DNA of 64,000 nt from Rheinheimera pacifica (GTDB taxonomy: Bacteria > Pseudomonadota > Gammaproteobacteria > Enterobacterales > Alteromonadaceae), in assembly GCF_024809855.1 (NCBI RefSeq), contig NZ_JANUEM010000013.1, forward strand, positions 62,001 through 126,000, written 5' to 3'. Every line of letters begins with the position of its first letter. Position 1 is the first letter of the stretch. Under the pieces are notes generated by a model. It did no database searches. It was not told the origin of the DNA and saw only the letters and a program-made list of their open reading frames with translations. A program made the position numbers and the translations under genes. Positions 21,773-30,301 of the stretch are shown piece after piece.

Positions 21773-21784
21773 CACGCTACCGCC
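21773..21784 (-). promoter_or_regulatory. ops element (RfaH recruitment site) in the polysaccharide operon leader
   Basis: On the minus strand the 12 bases read GGCGGTAGCGTG, an exact match to the core ops/JUMPStart sequence that pauses RNA polymerase and recruits RfaH. It lies 55 bp upstream of the wza-like start and about 155 bp downstream of the rfaH stop. Bases just upstream (GGTGCTGTAA) also resemble the JUMPStart extension. A TATAAC hexamer at 21825-21830 about 40 bp upstream could be a -10 element, though I see no good -35. ops lies in the transcribed leader, as in E. coli. Confidence 0.88.
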
Positions 21785-21806
21785 ATTAGGTTACAGCACC
21801 CTAATG
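21784..21806 (-). promoter_or_regulatory. Perfect inverted repeat abutting ops
   Basis: On the minus strand CATTAGG, a 9-base loop GTGCTGTAA, then CCTAATG. The 7-bp stem is perfect and its last G is the first base of ops. The RNA hairpin would form just behind a polymerase paused at ops and could stabilise the pause or act as a weak attenuator. Confidence 0.6.
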
Positions 21807-21938
21807 CCTGATGGTAAAAGCCTTGTTATAAAACGCCACCGTTAAAGCAACAGCTATGACCACGGCATTGGCAAAAAACTGCAAAATTTTACCGTTTTTT
21901 TGCTGATTAATCGAATGTTATCGCGCTTTTCTGTCTTA

Positions 21939-22466
21939 TCAGCGTGCGTCTGTATGCTTTTTCGCCACTATCTGTTGGTTATCTACCACCGCAGCTACCC
22001 ACTGCCCCAACATACTGATCAGAATAACGCTGCGTTTATCGCCATCGGCGGTATCGAACACTGCCTGTAGCCCACTGAATGGGCCATTAACAATACTGAT
22101 TGCGTCACCTTTTTTTAAGCGGCAATCTGCAGGCTGCTGTTTAAGAGTAATTTGCTGCTGTGTAAGTAACTGCACCAACGCGTTAGGTGCAGTTGCCAGC
22201 TGGCTGCCAAACCGGACAAAATCGCTGATACCACGGGTTGCACGAATGGCGCGGATATTAAGCTGCTCACTGCTGCTGATCTGCAAAAACAGATAGCGCG
22301 GAAACAGTGGTTCAGTAACCTGCTGCCATTTGTTACCGCACAGTTTTTGCAGCGATATTTGCGGTAAAAAAGAGTTATAGCCCTGATTGGCCAGATGCTG
22401 TTGCGCTCTTAGCTCCTGGCGCGGTTTGCAGTACAGCAAATACCATTGATTAACTGAGGTGTTCAA
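21939..22466 (-). CDS. rfaH: Transcription antitermination protein RfaH
   Basis: 175 aa NusG paralogue. NGN-domain residues WYLLYCKPRQELRAQQHL, EPLFPRYLFLQI and IRATRGISDFVRFG match RfaH rather than NusG. A short linker leads to a KOW-type C-terminal domain (KKGDAISIVNGPFSGLQAVF). It joins RNA polymerase at ops and suppresses termination over long surface-polysaccharide operons. The start appears to be a TTG at 22466 with only a weak GGA nearby; no in-frame ATG fits the family N-terminus. It lies 15 bp after rfbD and immediately before the leader that carries ops, so regulator and target are side by side. Confidence 0.92.
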   Translation of the reverse strand: MNTSVNQWYLLYCKPRQELRAQQHLANQGYNSFLPQISLQKLCGNKWQQVTEPLFPRYLFLQISSSEQLNIRAIRATRGISDFVRFGSQLATAPNALVQLLTQQQITLKQQPADCRLKKGDAISIVNGPFSGLQAVFDTADGDKRSVILISMLGQWVAAVVDNQQIVAKKHTDAR

Positions 22467-22481
22467 AGAAGCAATTCCATT

Positions 22482-23369
22482 TTAGGCTGTAATATCATTG
22501 CAGTCTCCTGAAGCGAGTTGCTGCAGCACAGCTTGCCACTGCGGTATTGCGATAGCGAATGTATCGCAAAATTTATTGCAGTCAAGTATTGAGTTGGCCG
22601 GGCGTACAGCCAGGGTTGGCCAGTTAGCGCTGCCAATTGCCTGAAGATTAACCTTAAGCTGATGCGCTGCAAAAATAGCCTGGGCAAACTGATACCAGCT
22701 AACTGCCGGGTTGCCAGCAAAATGATAAATACCATAGGCTAAACTGCCCTGCTGCTGATAGCGCTGTAACAGTTGCACTATTGCTGCGGCAAGATCACCG
22801 GCGTATGTCGGGCAACCAAATTGATCATTAACCACCTGAATTATCTGGCCGCGTTGCGCCAGCTTTAGCATAGTGCGGTAAAAGTTATGGCCAAATTCGC
22901 TAAATAACCAACTGGTTCGCAAAATAACATATTTACTGCAAGTAGCATGTATTGCCTGCTCGGCCTGTAATTTAGACTGGCCATACACGTTAAGCGGGGC
23001 GGCAGTATCTTGCTCGGTATAAGCACTGCTTTGGCCGTTAAACACATAATCGGTAGAGAACTGCAGCAATAAGCTGTTGTACTGCTGGCAAAGCTTAGCC
23101 AGTTGCCCTACAGCGGTGCCATTAACAGCAATGCAGGTGGCAGCTTGCTGCTCGGCGGGATCTACGGCGGTATAAGCGGCGCAATTTATTACTGCATCTG
23201 GCCGGTACTGTGCCATAACAGTAGTAACAGCGCTGATATCGGTAATATCCAGCTGGCTACGATTGAGCGCCAGGCATTGAAACTGCTGTTGCAACTGTCG
23301 CGGCTGTTTTAACTGTTGCAGCAGAGCCTGCCCCAGTTGGCCATTAGCGCCCAGTATTAATAGCTTCAT
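22482..23369 (-). CDS. rfbD: dTDP-4-dehydrorhamnose reductase RfbD/RmlD
   Basis: 295 aa SDR. NADPH motif LILGANGQLGQALLQQL at the N-terminus, INCAAYTAVDPAEQQ, LQFSTDYVFNGQ, and the Tyr-x3-Lys pair in NVYGQSKLQAEQ, then LRTSWLFSEFGHNF. It makes dTDP-L-rhamnose, the last step of the pathway. It overlaps rfbC by 4 bp. Gln-rich like many genes of this genome. Confidence 0.93.
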   Translation of the reverse strand: MKLLILGANGQLGQALLQQLKQPRQLQQQFQCLALNRSQLDITDISAVTTVMAQYRPDAVINCAAYTAVDPAEQQAATCIAVNGTAVGQLAKLCQQYNSLLLQFSTDYVFNGQSSAYTEQDTAAPLNVYGQSKLQAEQAIHATCSKYVILRTSWLFSEFGHNFYRTMLKLAQRGQIIQVVNDQFGCPTYAGDLAAAIVQLLQRYQQQGSLAYGIYHFAGNPAVSWYQFAQAIFAAHQLKVNLQAIGSANWPTLAVRPANSILDCNKFCDTFAIAIPQWQAVLQQLASGDCNDITA

Positions 23370-23899
23370 GCCAGCGCCGCGCTAAAACCGGGGGCGGCGG
23401 CGTCTTTTGCCGACAACAACTGTGGCACTGCCGGCCAGCTAATAGCCAGCTGTGAATCATTCCAGCAGAAACTGGCTTCATCGGCGGCATTGTAATAACT
23501 GCTGGTTTTGTATATTACGTCGGCAACATCTGACAGCACTAAAAAACCATGAGCAAAGCCCGGTGGCAACCACAGTTGCTGCGCATTATCTTCAGATAAC
23601 ACTACACCCTGCCACTGGCCAAAAGTGGCTGAATTTTTGCGGATATCTACGGCAACGTCATAAATTTCGCCACGTAGCACGCTGATAAGCTTGCCCTGGG
23701 GCTGGTTGCGCTGAAAATGCATGCCGCGCAGTACACCTTTTACCGAGCGTGACCAGTTATCCTGTACTAAAGGCTCGGTAATACCTGCGTCATAGTAAGC
23801 AGCAGCGCGGTAATTTTCCTGGAAAAAGCCGCGTTCATCGCTAAAGCGGTTTGGCTGCAACAGTAAACAACCGGCTAAACGGCTAGGTGTAATATTCAT
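23366..23899 (-). CDS. rfbC: dTDP-4-dehydrorhamnose 3,5-epimerase RfbC/RmlC
   Basis: 177 aa cupin epimerase. DERGFFQENYR, VQDNWSRSVKGVLRGMHFQ with the catalytic His, VDIRKNSATFGQW, and LWLPPGFAHGFLVLSD are all present, followed by YKTSSYYNAADE. It converts dTDP-4-keto-6-deoxyglucose to the L-lyxo sugar. First gene after a 94-bp gap that carries a TATAAT hexamer at 23930-23935 (minus strand), a possible separate promoter for rfbC-rfbD-rfaH. Confidence 0.93.
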   Translation of the reverse strand: MNITPSRLAGCLLLQPNRFSDERGFFQENYRAAAYYDAGITEPLVQDNWSRSVKGVLRGMHFQRNQPQGKLISVLRGEIYDVAVDIRKNSATFGQWQGVVLSEDNAQQLWLPPGFAHGFLVLSDVADVIYKTSSYYNAADEASFCWNDSQLAISWPAVPQLLSAKDAAAPGFSAALA

Positions 23900-23929
23900 T
23901 GGCTTGCTGTGTTAGTAGAACAGGCACCG

Positions 23930-23935
23930 ATTATA
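23930..23935 (-). promoter_or_regulatory. Possible -10 box upstream of rfbC
   Basis: The minus strand has a perfect TATAAT 31 bp before the rfbC start codon. No convincing -35 hexamer is seen at 16-18 bp spacing, so this is only a candidate for an internal promoter of the rfbC-rfbD-rfaH segment. Confidence 0.3.
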
Positions 23936-23993
23936 CCGTATCGGCGCCATAACTGCCGGTAAAAGCTAGCGGATAAAACTAAGCGCCAGCGAT

Positions 23994-25271
23994 TTACAGC
24001 CGTAAATCGCTGTCTGTAGCGCTAAGTACGTATTTTAAATCGTACAATACGCCGCCGGATTTACTAAAGGCGCGGATGCCCTCAGCACCCAGATCGCGGA
24101 ATTGTTTATGGCCAACGGCCAGTATCACTGCATCATAGCTGCCCGGCTCTGGTTGCTGTAACGGTGTAATACCATATTCATGCTGTGCTTCTTGCGTATC
24201 TACCCAGGGGTCGAACACATCAGCTGTAACACCATATTCTTTTAGCTCGGCTAATATATCTACCACCTTGGTGTTGCGAATGTCCGGGCAGTTTTCTTTA
24301 AAGGTTAACCCCATTATCAGCACTTTGGCACCGGCCACATGTACGCGGCGCTTTACCATGGCTTTTACCAGTTCGCTTACTACATAACGGCCCATGCTGT
24401 CGTTAATCCGCCGCCCGGCCAGGATAACCTCGGGGTGATAACCAATGGCCTGGGCTTTATGGGTTAGGTAGTAAGGGTCGACCCCGATACAGTGGCCGCC
24501 CACCAAACCGGGCCGAAACGGCAGGAAGTTCCATTTGGTGCCTGCTGCCAGCAGCACTTCCTCAGTATCAATACCGAGTTTATTAAAGATAACGGCCAGT
24601 TCGTTTATCAACGCGATATTTAAATCACGCTGGGTGTTTTCGATAACCTTGGCAGCTTCTGCCACCTGGATAGAGCTGGCTTTATAAGTACCGGCGGTAA
24701 TAATGCTGCCGTACAGCTTATCAACAAATTCGGCTATATCTGGCGTAGAGCCGGAGGTAACTTTTTTAATGGTGGTGACCCGGTGCTCTTTATCACCGGG
24801 GTTGATGCGCTCGGGGCTGTAGCCGGCAAAAAAATCGACATTATATTTAAGCCCGGATATACGCTCTATTACCGGTATGCAGTCTTCTTCGGTGGCGCCA
24901 GGGTAAACGGTAGATTCGTAAATTACCACATCACCGGCTTTTATCACTTTGCCTAAGGTTTCGGAGGCTTTAATCAGAGGCGTTAAGTCGGGCTGACGGT
25001 GTTTGTCTATTGGGGTCGGTACGGTAACAATGTAAACATTCGCGCGGCGCAAATCGTCGAGGTTACTGCTGTAACTAAGCTTACTGGCTTGCTGTAACTC
25101 TTCGCTGCTTACTTCCAGCGTGTGGTCTTCGCCTTTATTCAGCTCGCTGATACGGGCCTGGTTAATATCAAAGCCCAGTGTCGGGTAGTGTTTACCAAAT
25201 TCAACCGCCAGCGGCAGGCCGACATAGCCCAAACCAATAATAGCCAGCTGACTATCTGCGATATTTTTCAT
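23994..25271 (-). CDS. tviB: UDP-N-acetylglucosamine 6-dehydrogenase TviB/WbpO family, copy 2
   Basis: 425 aa from the ATG at 25271, chosen because AGGA lies 8 bp ahead; the ATG at 25280 has its AGG too close. Same motifs as copy 1: [30 protein letters not shown], catalytic [13 protein letters not shown]. It produces UDP-GlcNAcA (or UDP-GalNAcA with TviC). It is followed by rfbC and preceded by tviC, the classical Vi-antigen tviB-tviC pairing. The C-terminal 60 residues differ clearly from copy 1. Confidence 0.93.
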   Translation of the reverse strand: MKNIADSQLAIIGLGYVGLPLAVEFGKHYPTLGFDINQARISELNKGEDHTLEVSSEELQQASKLSYSSNLDDLRRANVYIVTVPTPIDKHRQPDLTPLIKASETLGKVIKAGDVVIYESTVYPGATEEDCIPVIERISGLKYNVDFFAGYSPERINPGDKEHRVTTIKKVTSGSTPDIAEFVDKLYGSIITAGTYKASSIQVAEAAKVIENTQRDLNIALINELAVIFNKLGIDTEEVLLAAGTKWNFLPFRPGLVGGHCIGVDPYYLTHKAQAIGYHPEVILAGRRINDSMGRYVVSELVKAMVKRRVHVAGAKVLIMGLTFKENCPDIRNTKVVDILAELKEYGVTADVFDPWVDTQEAQHEYGITPLQQPEPGSYDAVILAVGHKQFRDLGAEGIRAFSKSGGVLYDLKYVLSATDSDLRL

Positions 25272-25340
25272 GTTTAACATCCTAAATCCATTTATGTTGT
25301 TTAAACCTGCTGTACGCAGGCACAGATCAATATAATACCG

Positions 25341-26345
25341 TTACTGCTGTTGAATATACCATGGCATAGCCAGTTTTAAGCCATCGCGGATGCGATACTC
25401 AGGGGCATAACCCAGCATGGTTTTGGCTTTGCTGATGTCGGCCTGCGAGTGGCGTACATCACCAGAGCGAAACTCACCATATTGTGCAGCCTTAGTATAG
25501 TGAATACCGTTGTCGGCCAGGCTTTGCACAAGGCCGTTAAATAACTCGTTTAACGTGGTGCGATCGCCCAATGCCACGTTAAATACCTCGCTCTGGCTGA
25601 TATTGGCCAGCGCAGCGCGGATATTGGCCTGCACCGCATTGGCAACAAAACAGAAATCGCGGCTGGTTTCACCATCACCGTTAATTACTACATCGTCGTT
25701 GGCGATCATGGCCGCTGTCCATTTTGGGATCACCGCAGCGTAAGCGCCGTTAGGGTCTTGCCGTGGGCCAAACACATTAAAATAACGCAGGCCAATGCTA
25801 TGAAAGCCATAAGTGCGGGAAAATACATCGGCGTATAGCTCGTTTACGTATTTGGTAATAGCATAGGGCGATAACGGCTTACCGATAACGTCTTCAACCT
25901 TGGGTAAAGCCGGATGATCGCCATAGGTAGAACTGGAAGCGGCATAAACAAAGCGCTTTACCCCGGCGCCACGCGCGGCCACCAGCATATTTAAAAAGCC
26001 GCTGATATTGGTGTCGTTGGTGGTAATGGGGTCGTTAATTGAGCGAGGTACTGAGCCCAGCGCAGCCTGATGCAGTACATAATCGACGCCGCTGCAGGCT
26101 TGCTGGCAGTGCGCCAACTGGCGGATATCGCCGTTAATAAAGCTAAAGTTAGCCCACTGTGCCGGGCTAACCAGAGTTTGTACTTCGTCAAGGTTACGCT
26201 GATGGCCGGTGGCAAAGTTGTCCAGCCCTACTACCTGCTGGTTGGCCTTTAACAGTGCCTCTACCAGATTAGAACCAATAAAACCGGCGCAACCGGTAAC
26301 CAGCCAGCGTTTAGGGGCTTGCTGCAGTTGTTGCAGAATGTCCAT
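25341..26345 (-). CDS. tviC: UDP-GlcNAc(A) 4-epimerase TviC/WbpP family
   Basis: 334 aa extended SDR. NAD motif [47 protein letters not shown], the [10 protein letters not shown] serine segment, [15 protein letters not shown] with Tyr-x3-Lys, and [24 protein letters not shown] are all typical of TviC/WbpP. It interconverts UDP-GlcNAc(A) and UDP-GalNAc(A) at C4. With TviB it supplies UDP-GalNAcA for the polysaccharide. It lies 44 bp after wecB. Confidence 0.92.
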   Translation of the reverse strand: MDILQQLQQAPKRWLVTGCAGFIGSNLVEALLKANQQVVGLDNFATGHQRNLDEVQTLVSPAQWANFSFINGDIRQLAHCQQACSGVDYVLHQAALGSVPRSINDPITTNDTNISGFLNMLVAARGAGVKRFVYAASSSTYGDHPALPKVEDVIGKPLSPYAITKYVNELYADVFSRTYGFHSIGLRYFNVFGPRQDPNGAYAAVIPKWTAAMIANDDVVINGDGETSRDFCFVANAVQANIRAALANISQSEVFNVALGDRTTLNELFNGLVQSLADNGIHYTKAAQYGEFRSGDVRHSQADISKAKTMLGYAPEYRIRDGLKLAMPWYIQQQ

Positions 26346-26389
26346 ATTCTAATTCTCCGTTTGTCAGCTTTGCATTTATCTGTTGTTGA

Positions 26390-27526
26390 TTAACTCAGTG
26401 CGCTGACATCTTTTCTGATTGCATCAATAATACGCTGACAGGCTTTACCATCACCATAGGGGTTATGGGCAAAACTCATGCTGTCATAGTATGCCTTATC
26501 AGTAAGCAATTTGCTTACTTCAGCAATAATTTTTGCCTGATCAGTACCGACCAGTTTTACGGTACCGGCTTCTACTGCTTCAGGCCGCTCGGTGGTGTCG
26601 CGCATAACCAGCACTGGTTTACCCAGTGATGGCGCTTCTTCCTGAATACCGCCCGAGTCGGTGAGTACCAGGGTGCTGCGGCTCATCAGGTAAACAAATG
26701 GCAGATAATCTTGCGGTTCAATTAAGTGCACATTGGATGCGTTGGACAATAAACGGAATACCGGTTCACGCACATTAGGGTTTAAATGCACCGGGTACAC
26801 GATATCGCAATCAGGGAACTGCTGAGCAATTTGCTTTAATGCACCGCAGATATGCTCGAAACCGGCACCAAAACTTTCACGCCGGTGGCCGGTAACCAGA
26901 ATTAACCGTCTGCCATCCTGGCCATAAGGGAATTGATCAGCAAAGCCTTGGCTTAGTACGGCGTCATCTTCTATTTTAGCTACTACCTGCAGCAGCGCAT
27001 CGATAACGGTATTACCGGTAACGACAATATGTGCCGGATTAACCTGCTCGTTTAGCAGATTTTGCTGTGAGGTAGCGGTAGGTGCAAAGTGAAAACGGGT
27101 AATAGCACCGGTTAGTTTGCGGTTAGCTTCTTCCGGCCATGGGCTGTATATATTGCCTGTGCGCAAGCCGGCTTCAACATGGCCTACGGCGGTTTTTTCA
27201 TAATAACAGGCCAACGCTGCGGCGAACGTGGTGCTGGTATCGCCGTGTACTAATACTACATCGGGCTTAAAATCACGCAGCACCGGCTTAATGTTTAACA
27301 GTATGCTGGTGGTTACGTCGTATAAATCCTGGCCGGCTTTCATAATGGCCAGGTCATATTCAGGTTTGATATCAAATAACTGCAGCACCTGATCCAGCAT
27401 TTCACGGTGTTGGCCGGTAACACATACACGGCTGTCAATATCCGTTTGCTGTTTTAACAGATTAACCAGTGGAGCCATTTTGATAGCCTCGGGGCGGGTA
27501 CCAAAGACGCTGAGAACTTTAATCAT
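26390..27526 (-). CDS. wecB: UDP-N-acetylglucosamine 2-epimerase WecB
   Basis: About 378 aa from the ATG at 27526, with AAGGA 6 bp ahead; a TTG one codon earlier is less likely. Hallmarks of the non-hydrolysing epimerase are present: [65 protein letters not shown] and [29 protein letters not shown]. It converts UDP-GlcNAc to UDP-ManNAc. No wecC is adjacent. First gene of the minus-strand polysaccharide region, divergent from the small membrane-protein gene at 27628. Confidence 0.93.
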   Translation of the reverse strand: MIKVLSVFGTRPEAIKMAPLVNLLKQQTDIDSRVCVTGQHREMLDQVLQLFDIKPEYDLAIMKAGQDLYDVTTSILLNIKPVLRDFKPDVVLVHGDTSTTFAAALACYYEKTAVGHVEAGLRTGNIYSPWPEEANRKLTGAITRFHFAPTATSQQNLLNEQVNPAHIVVTGNTVIDALLQVVAKIEDDAVLSQGFADQFPYGQDGRRLILVTGHRRESFGAGFEHICGALKQIAQQFPDCDIVYPVHLNPNVREPVFRLLSNASNVHLIEPQDYLPFVYLMSRSTLVLTDSGGIQEEAPSLGKPVLVMRDTTERPEAVEAGTVKLVGTDQAKIIAEVSKLLTDKAYYDSMSFAHNPYGDGKACQRIIDAIRKDVSALS

Positions 27527-27627
27527 CAAAGATCCTTATTGCTGTATTGGCGTAAAGCTTACCAAAAGCGCTTTTAAAGCGATAGTCAGAACCGCTAAAC
27601 TAGCGCCGGTAATATGAGGAACCATTG

Positions 27628-27936
27628 ATGTTATATCTGAATAGCCAGAAAATACCTGAATTAGCCGGTTTAACCTTTGCCCAGCGCATGGAGGTGATCC
27701 GCAAAGCGGCTGATGGCCTACCGGTACCCACCAAAATTACGCTGAATATTATTAAACTGCTGATTTTGATCCCATTATTTTTACTGATTGCCAGAGCCAG
27801 TGGCTGGGAAATTATCGCTTATATTGTATTGCTGTTGGTTGCCTATCCGGCTATTACCCGGCCGTTAATCTTTGCCGTATGCCGTAAAGATTTTGCCAGA
27901 ATTCGCCAGCAGCTGTTTGGCCAGCAACCGGCCTGA
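27628..27936 (+). CDS. Small membrane protein of unknown function
   Basis: 102 aa from the ATG at 27628 (GAGGA 7 bp ahead; the preceding TTG is not needed). The N-terminus reads MLYLNSQKIPELAGLTFAQRM, followed by VIRKAADGLPVPTKI, two hydrophobic helices (about 43-60 and 64-83), and a basic tail ending KDFARIRQQLFGQQPA. It resembles small conserved inner-membrane proteins of Alteromonadales (possibly the DUF6170 family, from memory only). No function can be given. Alone on the plus strand between wecB and the POT transporter. Confidence 0.7.
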   Translation: MLYLNSQKIPELAGLTFAQRMEVIRKAADGLPVPTKITLNIIKLLILIPLFLLIARASGWEIIAYIVLLLVAYPAITRPLIFAVCRKDFARIRQQLFGQQPA

Positions 27937-27945
27937 CCTGCATAC

Positions 27946-27966
27946 ACCGGTAATTTTACGGTTTTT
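27946..27966 (+). terminator. Probable terminator after the small membrane-protein gene
   Basis: ACCG(G)TAA, TT, TTACGGT with one bulged base, followed by a T-run (TTTTT). Small but well placed 10 bp after the stop codon. Confidence 0.4.
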
Positions 27967-28027
27967 ATCTGTTAACACTGTGGCGGGTGATGACAAGATT
28001 GCTGCACATCTGCATAATCCGCTGAGC

Positions 28028-28056
28028 TTTGTGCTAAATGGCAAAAGGTAGATAAT
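28028..28056 (+). promoter_or_regulatory. Possible sigma-70 promoter for the POT transporter
   Basis: TTTGTG and GATAAT separated by 17 bp, 24 bp before the ATG. The -35 is poor and the -10 good; no other candidate in the gap looks better. Confidence 0.3.
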
Positions 28057-28079
28057 TCTAATAAAACTCTGGGGACTCC

Positions 28080-29636
28080 ATGACTGAATCAAGCACTGTT
28101 GCGGCGGCACATGCCAACCAGCCGCAATTTCTCGGCCATCCGGTCGGGCTTTATGTGTGCTTTCTCACCGAAATGTGGGAACGCTTCTCCTTCTACGGTA
28201 TGAAATACCTGCTGTTATTGTATTTAACAAAGTACCATTTATTCAGCGACGCCGGTGGCCTTGATGTATTGGGCAGCTATGCCGGCCTGGTTTACGCTAT
28301 GCCGGTTATCGGCGGTATGCTGGCAGACCGCTACCTGGGTATGCGTAAAGCCGTTACCTTTGGTGCAATTTTGCTTTGTCTGGGCCACTTGGGCCTGGCC
28401 TACGAGGGTTTTCAGGCTTATGTAGAAAACGGCGTGGTAGTGCAGGATACCGGTGCCATACAGGTATTTTATTTCTCGCTGGCGCTGATCATTATGGGTG
28501 TGGGCTTTTTAAAGCCGAATATTTCTACCATAGTGGGCCAGTTGTACGGTAAGGAAGATGCCCGGCGCGACTCAGGCTTTACTATTTTTTACATGGGTAT
28601 TAATACCGGCTCTTTTATTGCCACCTTGCTCGTTACCTATATAGGTGAAAGCTATGGCTGGGGCTATGGCTTTGGTTTGGCCGGTATTGGCATGGTATTG
28701 GGTTTAATTGTGTTTTTAGGCGGCCAGAAATACCTGTACGGCTATGCAGAACCTGCCAACCCTGCCCTGTTAAAAGAAAAAGTATTTGCCGGTATTAACC
28801 GTGAATGGCTGATTTATCTGGCTACCCTGCCTGCGCTGTTTGTAGTGTGGCAGTTGGTGCAGTATAACCCGGTGGTGCATAACACCTTACTGGGGTTATC
28901 TTTTGTAGTACTGGTAGGCATTATCTGGTTTATGGTAACGCAATGTACCAAAGAAGAGCGTGACCGGATGATGGTGTTAATTGTGCTGACCATTTCAACG
29001 GTGGTGTTCTGGGCATTGTTTGAGCAATCGGCATCGTCAATGACCTTATATGCCGACCGGGTAATGGACCGCAATGTATTTGGTTTTGAAACCACTGCAG
29101 GCCAGTACGGCGCATTGAACCCGATGTTTATTATTACGCTGGCACCGTTTTTTGCCTGGTTGTGGATTTTCCTGGCCAAACGCAATATGGAGCCAAGCAC
29201 TCCGGTTAAATTTGCGCTGGGTATTATTCAGGCCGGTTTAGGTTTTGGTGCTCTGGTACTGGGTGCGCAGTTTCCTAACGAAGCAGGCCTGGTTGGTGCA
29301 GGCTGGATGGTACTGGCCTATATGTTACACACTATGGGCGAGCTGTGTTTATCACCGGTGGGTTTATCAGCAGTAACCAAGCTGGCAGTACATAAAGTGG
29401 TTGGTGTAATGATGGGTGCCTGGTTCCTGGCTACAGCTTACTCTGAGTTATTAGCCACCCAATTGGCAAAACTGGCGGCAATTGAAGTACCGGCCGGTGA
29501 AACCGTTGAAGTAAGTGCCGCACTGGCAGGTTACACTGAGCTATTCAGCTTTTTGCTGTATGTTGGTCTTGGTATTGGTGTGTTTATGCTGTGCATCAGC
29601 CCATGGCTGAAAAAACGCATGCACGGCGTGCATTAA
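28080..29636 (+). CDS. Proton-dependent oligopeptide transporter (POT/PTR family)
   Basis: 518 aa, about 12 to 14 membrane helices. The POT signature ExxERFxYYG appears as EMWERFSFYG (residues 31-40), followed by the family segments ADRYLGMRK and GFLKPNISTIVGQLY. It imports di- and tripeptides with protons across the inner membrane (DtpA/DtpB relatives). RBS GGGGA 5 bp before ATG. A strong palindromic terminator follows 4 bp after the stop. It may work alongside the TonB-dependent receptor and secreted protease further along in peptide use, but there is no direct link. Confidence 0.92.
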   Translation: MTESSTVAAAHANQPQFLGHPVGLYVCFLTEMWERFSFYGMKYLLLLYLTKYHLFSDAGGLDVLGSYAGLVYAMPVIGGMLADRYLGMRKAVTFGAILLCLGHLGLAYEGFQAYVENGVVVQDTGAIQVFYFSLALIIMGVGFLKPNISTIVGQLYGKEDARRDSGFTIFYMGINTGSFIATLLVTYIGESYGWGYGFGLAGIGMVLGLIVFLGGQKYLYGYAEPANPALLKEKVFAGINREWLIYLATLPALFVVWQLVQYNPVVHNTLLGLSFVVLVGIIWFMVTQCTKEERDRMMVLIVLTISTVVFWALFEQSASSMTLYADRVMDRNVFGFETTAGQYGALNPMFIITLAPFFAWLWIFLAKRNMEPSTPVKFALGIIQAGLGFGALVLGAQFPNEAGLVGAGWMVLAYMLHTMGELCLSPVGLSAVTKLAVHKVVGVMMGAWFLATAYSELLATQLAKLAAIEVPAGETVEVSAALAGYTELFSFLLYVGLGIGVFMLCISPWLKKRMHGVH

Positions 29637-29640
29637 TGCA

Positions 29641-29664
29641 AAAGGGCCGGCATGCCGGCCCTTT
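29641..29664. terminator. Bidirectional terminator between converging genes
   Basis: A perfect 24-bp palindrome: AAAGGGCCGGCA followed by its exact complement, TGCCGGCCCTTT. The A and T ends give U-runs on both strands. It lies between the plus-strand transporter and the minus-strand YciU-like gene. Confidence 0.85.
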
Positions 29665-29713
29665 CTATTTGCGTCGTATTAAGCTAGCTTACTGGCCTGC
29701 CACTCTTTGTATA

Positions 29714-30037
29714 CTACTGGCCGCGCCACTGCGCATGACATAAAGATTCATGTTTTTCGCGGCTAAGCAGTATGCGCGCCAGCACCATATCTGGCTCGCC
29801 GTTTTCGCCGGTTAAGCCAATTTGTGCTTCGTAGTGCAGCTCTGGCTCCAGGTCCTGCATCATTATTTCTACCCAGTCTTCACCGGGAATAGCCAAATCG
29901 GCATAGCCGCGGCTTTCGTAGTGCTGCTGATAAAGCGCATAATCTTCTGCCGACAGGTTTTCTGACGCCAGTTCTTCAAAGATATCAAACGCATGGTCAC
30001 ATAGCTCGTCCAGCGTCCATAATTCCAAATCTTGCAT
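29714..30037 (-). CDS. yciU: HI1450/YciU-family putative double-stranded DNA mimic protein
   Basis: 107 aa, very acidic. The DUF440 pattern matches E. coli YciU along its length: LDELCDHAFDIFEELASENL, then YESRGYADLAIPGEDWVEI, LEPELHYEAQIGL and VLARILLSREKHESLCHAQW (YciU ends VFARILLCREKDHKLCH, from memory). Structural work on HI1450 suggested it copies the charge pattern of DNA and may bind HU. Single gene, with GGAG just before the ATG. Confidence 0.85.
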   Translation of the reverse strand: MQDLELWTLDELCDHAFDIFEELASENLSAEDYALYQQHYESRGYADLAIPGEDWVEIMMQDLEPELHYEAQIGLTGENGEPDMVLARILLSREKHESLCHAQWRGQ

Positions 30038-30088
30038 TGGTGCTCCGGTATAAAAATCAGTTTTGTCGCAGGCCTTGCGTTACAACGC

Positions 30089-30158
30089 TGCTGTGCTCGC
30101 CAAAGCAACTCGCTCACGCTTGCGCGTTCGCTCAGACACTCTTTGGCTGTGCGCAGCA
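30089..30158. repeat. Imperfect inverted repeat, REP-like
   Basis: TGCTGTGCTCGCCAAAG at 30089-30105 pairs imperfectly with CTTTGGCTGTGCGCAGCA at 30141-30158; the inner 7 bp (GCCAAAG/CTTTGGC) are perfect. The loop contains CGCTCACGC and GTTCGCTCAG. It lies in the 264-bp divergent gap between yciU and rlmA, which has no other feature I can support. Confidence 0.4.
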
Positions 30159-30301
30159 GGTTCTAACCGGCCAGCTTTATCGTGCTGGAGTGTTATCACC
30201 AACACAATGCTACTTAAACAATGCCGCCATTATAGCAAGGCTTTGGCGAAAACACTGCTGTGCTGCTAAACTAGCGGCCTTTTTCCCAGCCAGATGTCGC
30301 T

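Noticed and set aside
30061..30300. Possible tRNA-like stretch (GGTTCTAACC)
   Set aside because: No acceptor stem or anticodon arm can be folded around it; it is better explained as an inverted repeat region.
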